Of a stretch of DNA of 64,000 bases, positions 60,125 through 64,000 are shown piece by piece (within the stretch, counting starts at the first letter, position 1; each line of letters starts with the position of its first letter). The notes under the pieces were generated by a model. That model was not told where the DNA came from and did no database searches. It saw only the letters and a program-made list of their open reading frames with translations. This DNA comes from Gp6-AA40 sp963741135. GTDB taxonomy: Bacteria > Acidobacteriota > Vicinamibacteria > Vicinamibacterales > UBA2999. Where the stretch lies: positions 62,001 to 126,000 of the forward strand of contig CAVUHC010000003.1 of assembly GCA_963741135.1 (NCBI GenBank), given 5' to 3'. The translations under genes and the position numbers were made by a program.

Positions 60125-60573
60125 CTGGCGGCGGGGAGCGGGTGCGCGCAGATCGCTTTCATCGTCGCTAGCACCTCCGCCGCGCTGACCGTCTCCTTGC
60201 GGCCGGCGATCAGCGCGATGTCATTGAGCGATACGATGCCGTGCAGGATGCCTTCCTCGGTTGTGACCGGCAGGCGACGCAGGCGGTGCTGTTTCATCAG
60301 CGCCAGCGCGGTCTGCAGATCGTCGTCGGGACGGCACGCCACCACCGATCCCCTCACCATGTCCACGGCGCGTATTTGGGCGGGTGCGAGATCCCGGGTT
60401 CCTGTGGCAATGCAGATATCGCGATCCGTGATCACGCCCAGCAGGTGACCCCCGTCGTCGACGACGGGGACGATGCCGCAGTCGGCGTCCCACATGTGTT
60501 CAACGACCTGCCCCAGATTGTCCGTCGGACCGCAGGTGGCGGGTGACGGCGTCATGATTTGTTCGATTTTCAT
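60112..60573 (-). CDS. CBS-pair protein with His/Cys tail
   Basis: 153 residues from ATG 60573 (AAGGAGCC upstream). CBS motifs: MKIEQIMTPSPATCGPTD with GIVPVVDDGGHLLGVITDRDI, and VVACRPDDDLQTALALM with RRLPVTTEEGILHGIVSLNDI. The tail AICAHPLPAASHAA matches the CBS protein at 19903-20364 (AICAHHHPAP). Second gene of a leftward operon after the BON gene, sharing its sigma-54 promoter. Confidence 0.9.
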   Translation of the reverse strand: MKIEQIMTPSPATCGPTDNLGQVVEHMWDADCGIVPVVDDGGHLLGVITDRDICIATGTRDLAPAQIRAVDMVRGSVVACRPDDDLQTALALMKQHRLRRLPVTTEEGILHGIVSLNDIALIAGRKETVSAAEVLATMKAICAHPLPAASHAA

Positions 60574-60599
60574 CGCAGGCTCCTTGAATGTCTCCATCC

Positions 60600-61274
60600 C
60601 TAATTGAGCGGTCGCGGTTTGACCTTGATGTGATTGTCCACCATGGTGACGCCGGGCGCGATCGCGGCCGCGATCCCCGCTGCGTCAAGTTCTGCCCAGG
60701 AAGAGACCTCTCCGTGCAGCGTGACAACCGATCCATTGATCTGGACGTCAATATGCCGGGCGTCGACATCGGCCATCCGGTGCAGGGTTTCGGTAATCCG
60801 TTTCCGGATGTCGCGCGGCGTGGATCCCGATATCACCTCGATCCGGTTGATAACTTCGACGACTCCCGAAAGGTACCGGACCATCTCTTCTGCCAGGTCG
60901 CGCTGGAACAGCCACGAGACCGTGCCCGTCAACGTGATGTGCCCCTGGTGCACCGCCGCCTGAACTTTGTCCGGGATGGCGGCGCGAAGTTGGAGCGCCC
61001 GGGCTGCGTCGCGCGCGATGTCGTCGTCGGTGCGTGCGAGCCTCAGCTTGACCTGCAGGTCGTTGGCGACGGCGCGCACTCCGCGGACCCGCTTGGCGGC
61101 GCGCTCGGCGGCAAGCTTCCCCTCGTAGGTATCGATGAACCCCGACAGCAGCACCGCGCCATCGGTGGCGCTTACCCCAACCTCGCTGGCGTCGACCCGC
61201 GGATCGGCTTCGAGCTGCCGCATCACGGCCTCGCGCGTCCGCACATCAGAACCCTTCAGTGTTGCCGTAGCCAT
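60600..61274 (-). CDS. Triple BON domain protein
   Basis: 224 residues from ATG 61274. Three BON domains: AVLLSGFI (about 42-49), HITLTGTVSW (about 108-118), VVTLHGEVSSW (about 187-197). Very similar in layout and end (GVTMVDNHIKVKP) to the protein at 16318-16995. Cytoplasmic, no signal. Heads a leftward BON-CBS operon. Confidence 0.88.
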   Translation of the reverse strand: MATATLKGSDVRTREAVMRQLEADPRVDASEVGVSATDGAVLLSGFIDTYEGKLAAERAAKRVRGVRAVANDLQVKLRLARTDDDIARDAARALQLRAAIPDKVQAAVHQGHITLTGTVSWLFQRDLAEEMVRYLSGVVEVINRIEVISGSTPRDIRKRITETLHRMADVDARHIDVQINGSVVTLHGEVSSWAELDAAGIAAAIAPGVTMVDNHIKVKPRPLN

Positions 61275-61297
61275 ACACGACCTCCACCGGGAGTGAG

Positions 61298-61313
61298 GGC
61301 GAAAGACGTGCCA
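61298..61313 (-). promoter_or_regulatory. sigma-54 promoter for the BON-CBS operon
   Basis: Promoter-strand box TGGCACGTCTTTCGCC: GG at 61312-61311, GC at 61300-61299; TGGCACG is perfect, the -12 side has TCGC. Predicted start about 61287, leader 13 bases. Pair centre 81 bp upstream. Confidence 0.6.
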
Positions 61314-61377
61314 CCGATACGCGTGGGGAAGTCGAAACAGCTGCCGGATTCGGTTCGGTACAGCCCGTCACGTGCGC

Positions 61378-61407
61378 GGTATTTTCCATGGCTCCGCGAA
61401 ACAGTTC
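61378..61407. promoter_or_regulatory. Tandem palindrome pair shared by BON and P-type ATPase operons
   Basis: Half-sites GGTATTTTCC and GAAACAGTTC, 20 bp centre to centre. Distances to flanking promoters: 81 bp leftward, about 71 bp rightward. Confidence 0.5.
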
Positions 61408-61462
61408 GCTGGCGTCGAGCCGCGAACGGCTGGGCAGCGACTCACGGTCCCACCCAGCCCGG

Positions 61463-61478
61463 TGGCTGTGGGCTTGCA
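61463..61478 (+). promoter_or_regulatory. sigma-54 promoter for the small membrane protein/P-type ATPase operon
   Basis: Box TGGCTGTGGGCTTGCA: GG at 61464-61465, GC at 61476-61477, CTTGCA at -12. Predicted start about 61489, 11 bases before ATG 61500. Confidence 0.6.
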
Positions 61479-61499
61479 CAGAATGGGAGCAGGTGCGCC

Positions 61500-61694
61500 A
61501 TGCGAGTCATCGGGTTCATGCAATCGAGACCGGGACGTGTGCTGCAGGTTGTCGGCGGCGGCGCGCTGATCTGGTACGGCGCCGTCCAGGTCACCTTGCT
61601 TGGGCTGTGCCTGATGATGCTCGGCATGCTGCCCCTGGTTGCAGGCATTTCGAACGAGTATCCATTCGATTCGCATGGCACCCACGCCCCGTGA
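61500..61694 (+). CDS. Small two-helix membrane protein (DUF2892-like)
   Basis: 64 residues from ATG 61500. Helices VVGGGALIWYGAVQVTLLG and LCLMMLGMLPLVAGIS with a short tail (NEYPFDSHGTHAP). Form resembles DUF2892 membrane segments. The 3' end overlaps the P-type ATPase start by 20 bases, so the two are co-expressed. Confidence 0.6.
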   Translation: MRVIGFMQSRPGRVLQVVGGGALIWYGAVQVTLLGLCLMMLGMLPLVAGISNEYPFDSHGTHAP

Positions 61695-64000
61695 CCACCG
61701 CGACCCGAAGGCGGTGTGGCCGCTCGCCGCGCGCGCGGTGACGATCCCATGGCATGCGCGTAGCGCCCCTGAGGTTCTCGACGCACTCCACGCGACCGAC
61801 GGCGGGCTCTCGTCGCGTGACGCCGCGGAGCGGCTACGGACAGCGGGACTGAATGCCATTCCAGCCAGGCCTCCCGAATCCGCGTTGCGACTGCTTGTCG
61901 CGCAATTTCGCAGCGTCGTCGTTGCCCTGTTGGTGATCGCGGCCGGCGTCGCCGCGATGACCGCCGATCCGACCGATGCGGTCGCGATTGCCGCCGTCCT
62001 CGTGCTGAACGTGGGCCTGGGGTTCACGATGGAAATGCGCGCCCGGCGGGCGATCGAGGCGCTCGCCCGGCTGGAACCACGCCGTGCGACGGTCATCCGC
62101 GACCACCTCCCGATCGAAATCGATGCGAAGGAGATCGTGCCTGGAGACCTTCTCGTGCTCGAGGAGGGGCGCTCTGTCGCCGCCGATGCACGGCTGCTCG
62201 CTGGCACGGAGCTGCGCATGAATGAGGCGCCGCTGTCAGGTGAATCTTTGCCCGTCTCCAAGCATGCGGAGGCGGTCGTCGACACCGACGCACCATTACA
62301 GGAACGCCGGAACCTCGTGTTTGCCGGGACGACGGTCGCGTCGGGAGCGGGCCGCGCCCTGGTGGTTGCGACTGGTGCCGCCACCGAGATTGGATTGATC
62401 GGCCGCCTGGTCAGCTCCACGCCAGTCGAACAGACGCCGCTCGAGAAGCGTCTCGACGCACTTGGGCGGCAAGTTGCCTGGCTTGCGGTACTCGTTGGCG
62501 TCATGACGGCGGTCATCGGCGTTCTTCACGGCTTGCCGACGGGTGCGCTGCTCGAATCGGCCATTGCACTCGCGGTGGCCGCTGTTCCAGAGGGCTTGCC
62601 TGCCGTTGCAACGATCACTCTCGCGCTCGGCGTGTATCGCATGGCGCGGCGGCACGCGCTCGTGCGGCGGCTGCCATCGGTCGAGACGCTCGGATCGGTC
62701 ACGGTGTTGTGCACCGACAAGACCGGCACGCTGACTTCCGCCGCGATGACCGTGACCACGATCTGGACGGCCTCTGACGCATTCGAGGTCTCGGGAGAGG
62801 GGTACGCGCCGGTCGGGGAGTTCGAGCGCGACGGCCGGTCCGTGCGCCCAGACGAACACGCCGACCTGATGCTGGCGCTCAGGATCGCGATAGCCGCGAA
62901 CCGGGCGGATGCCGTCCTGACACAGGACGGGTGGGCGGCGCGGGGCGATCCAACAGAAGCGGCCCTGATTGTGGCGGCGAGGAAGGCGGGTGTCGAACGC
63001 GCCAGCGTGCTGTCAGAGTTTCCCGAAGTCGCAGAGATCCCGTTTTCAAGCGGCCGTCAGCTGATGGCGACGTTTCACCGCGTGCCCGGCGCGACGCTGG
63101 TTGCGTGCGTGAAAGGCGCGCCGCAGCGCGTGATTGCACTCTGCACCCACACGCAGGTGAATGGGCAGGAAACCGCCCTTGACGATGCAGGGCGCGAACG
63201 GCTGGTCGCCGCAAACCGCGTGCTGGCGGAGCGTGGATTGCGGGTTCTGGCAGTGGCTCATGGACGGGTCGACCGGGCGGAAGAGTCTGCGTTGTCTGGT
63301 CTCACCTTCAACGGGCTGATCGGGATGTTCGATCCTCCCGCGGCCGGCGTGAAGAACGCGATCCAGGCGTTCCGCGGCGCAGGCATCCGGACGGTGATGA
63401 TCACGGGCGACCAGCGCGGAACGGCTCGGGCGGTCGCACGCGACCTCGGCCTCGACGCCGGTGATTTGTCCGTGGACGGCCGCGATATGGACCGCATGAG
63501 CGACGAGCAGCTGCAGGCGGACCTGGATCGCGTCTCGGTCTTCACGCGCGTGAGTCCGGAGGCAAAGCTCCGCCTGATCGCCGCCTACCAGACCCGTGGC
63601 GACATCGTCGCGATGATTGGGGACGGGGTCAACGACGCCGCGGCGCTGAAAAAAGCGGATGTTGGCGTCACGATGGGCCGGCGTGGAACCGACGTCGCTC
63701 GTGAGACGGCCGACGTCGTCCTGGAGGATGACCGCTTCGAGACCATCGGCGCCGCGATCGAAGAGGGGCGCGCCGTCTTCGACAACATCAATAAGTTCGT
63801 CTTCTATCTCTTCAGCTGCAATCTTGCTGAGATCATCATGATTCTTGGCACGGCCGCCGCAGGGTTTCCGCTGCCGCTGAACCCGATCCAGATCCTGTGG
63901 CTCAACCTCGTGACCGATACCGCGCCGGCGCTCGCGCTGGCGCTGGAGCCGGCGGAACCGGGGCTCATGCGGCGCCCGCCGCGGAATCCAGGCGCGCCCA
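61675..64000 (+). CDS. P2-type cation-transporting ATPase (3' end beyond window)
   Basis: At least 775 residues from ATG 61675; open at the window edge. N-terminal domain SSRDAAERLRTAGLNAIP, TGES motif in LSGESLPV, the ion-binding helix AVAAVPEGLPAVATI (PEGL type, as in Ca2+/Na+ pumps), the phosphorylated Asp in DKTGTLT (Asp348), the nucleotide domain KGAPQRV, the hinge MITGDQ and GDGVNDAAAL, then C-terminal helices with LNLVTDTAPALALALEP. P2A-like pump, ion not assigned. The mycobacterial ctpF of the DosR regulon belongs to the same broad class. Confidence 0.9.
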   Translation, partial: MAPTPRDHRDPKAVWPLAARAVTIPWHARSAPEVLDALHATDGGLSSRDAAERLRTAGLNAIPARPPESALRLLVAQFRSVVVALLVIAAGVAAMTADPTDAVAIAAVLVLNVGLGFTMEMRARRAIEALARLEPRRATVIRDHLPIEIDAKEIVPGDLLVLEEGRSVAADARLLAGTELRMNEAPLSGESLPVSKHAEAVVDTDAPLQERRNLVFAGTTVASGAGRALVVATGAATEIGLIGRLVSSTPVEQTPLEKRLDALGRQVAWLAVLVGVMTAVIGVLHGLPTGALLESAIALAVAAVPEGLPAVATITLALGVYRMARRHALVRRLPSVETLGSVTVLCTDKTGTLTSAAMTVTTIWTASDAFEVSGEGYAPVGEFERDGRSVRPDEHADLMLALRIAIAANRADAVLTQDGWAARGDPTEAALIVAARKAGVERASVLSEFPEVAEIPFSSGRQLMATFHRVPGATLVACVKGAPQRVIALCTHTQVNGQETALDDAGRERLVAANRVLAERGLRVLAVAHGRVDRAEESALSGLTFNGLIGMFDPPAAGVKNAIQAFRGAGIRTVMITGDQRGTARAVARDLGLDAGDLSVDGRDMDRMSDEQLQADLDRVSVFTRVSPEAKLRLIAAYQTRGDIVAMIGDGVNDAAALKKADVGVTMGRRGTDVARETADVVLEDDRFETIGAAIEEGRAVFDNINKFVFYLFSCNLAEIIMILGTAAAGFPLPLNPIQILWLNLVTDTAPALALALEPAEPGLMRRPPRNPGAP

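Noticed and set aside
1..64000. DosR boxes, CRISPR arrays, transposases or integrases.
   Set aside because: I saw no GGGACT...AGTCCC pattern, no regularly spaced repeats and no DDE, HUH or tyrosine recombinase motifs. The tandem palindromes are not a mobile repeat: their sequence varies outside the half-sites and they track gene starts.

Overview
The window is GC-rich, densely coded DNA from a Gram-negative bacterium with an outer membrane (outer-membrane barrels, MacAB-type exporters, a TolB-propeller/Omp85-like protein). Its secreted VWA protein belongs to the 'VWFA-related Acidobacterial domain' type, and many neighbours (BON, CBS, universal stress, SRPBCC, SYLF and DUF4389 proteins) fit an Acidobacteriota genome, perhaps Vicinamibacteria-like. 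That placement is inference. No rRNA, tRNA, CRISPR array, phage or insertion sequence was recognised.

Layout. 0-2.8 kb: CoA-binding protein (cut by the window edge), then a frameshifted serine hydrolase and CPBP protease. 2.9-7.3 kb: a tight operon of three START/SRPBCC-like membrane-anchored proteins, DUF6064, flavodoxin and DUF4389 proteins. 8.0-10.7 kb: YtxH protein, an LPATA-tailed exported protein, a VWA protein and a class D-like sortase. 10.8-14.5 kb: HhH DNA-binding protein, patatin, divergent GroEL. 15-25.9 kb: stress block with an orphan Mla-type ATPase, BON, haem protein, universal stress proteins (USPs), CBS, a Crp/Fnr regulator, an HPF-cold-shock fusion, an outer-membrane protein, SYLF and small membrane proteins. 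26-32 kb: AI-2E exporter, cupin, CBS, PEP synthase with an overlapping acyl carrier protein. 32-40 kb: MacAB-like exporter, MgtC, and a 1027-residue metallopeptidase/propeller/barrel protein. 40-49 kb: two BON proteins, PDH E1alpha/E1beta/E2, acetyl-CoA synthetase, erythromycin esterase and two phosphoribosyltransferases. 49-57 kb: periplasmic proteins, a hydrolase, a hexapeptide acyltransferase and a second exporter operon. 57-64 kb: USP, a HAD-ATPase fusion, CBS, BON and the start of a P2-type ATPase.

Main observation. Most operons here share one regulatory architecture that I do not recognise from the literature. A tandem pair of imperfect palindromes of the form G-N-A-A-N-N-T-T-Y-C, centres 19-21 bp apart, occurs 15 times, almost only between genes. 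Beside them lie sigma-54-type -24/-12 promoters (GG, ten bases, GC; several match the TGGCACG-N4-TTGC consensus closely). I list 23 such promoters, pointing both ways from several pairs. Distances from the pair centre to the -24 GG cluster near 59, 70, 81, 91, 102-106, 113 and 123 bp, steps of about one DNA turn. This looks like a sigma-54 regulon controlled by an unidentified NtrC-family activator that is not encoded here. The gene content (USPs, CBS, phosphoribosyltransferase-erythromycin esterase, P2-type ATPase, ribosome hibernation factor, acetyl-CoA/PEP enzymes, BON proteins) resembles the mycobacterial DosR dormancy regulon in kind but has a different regulatory code.

Caution: at least eight genes carry internal frameshifts, while motifs and coding bias continue across the breaks. 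Some or all may be sequencing or assembly indels rather than real pseudogenes.
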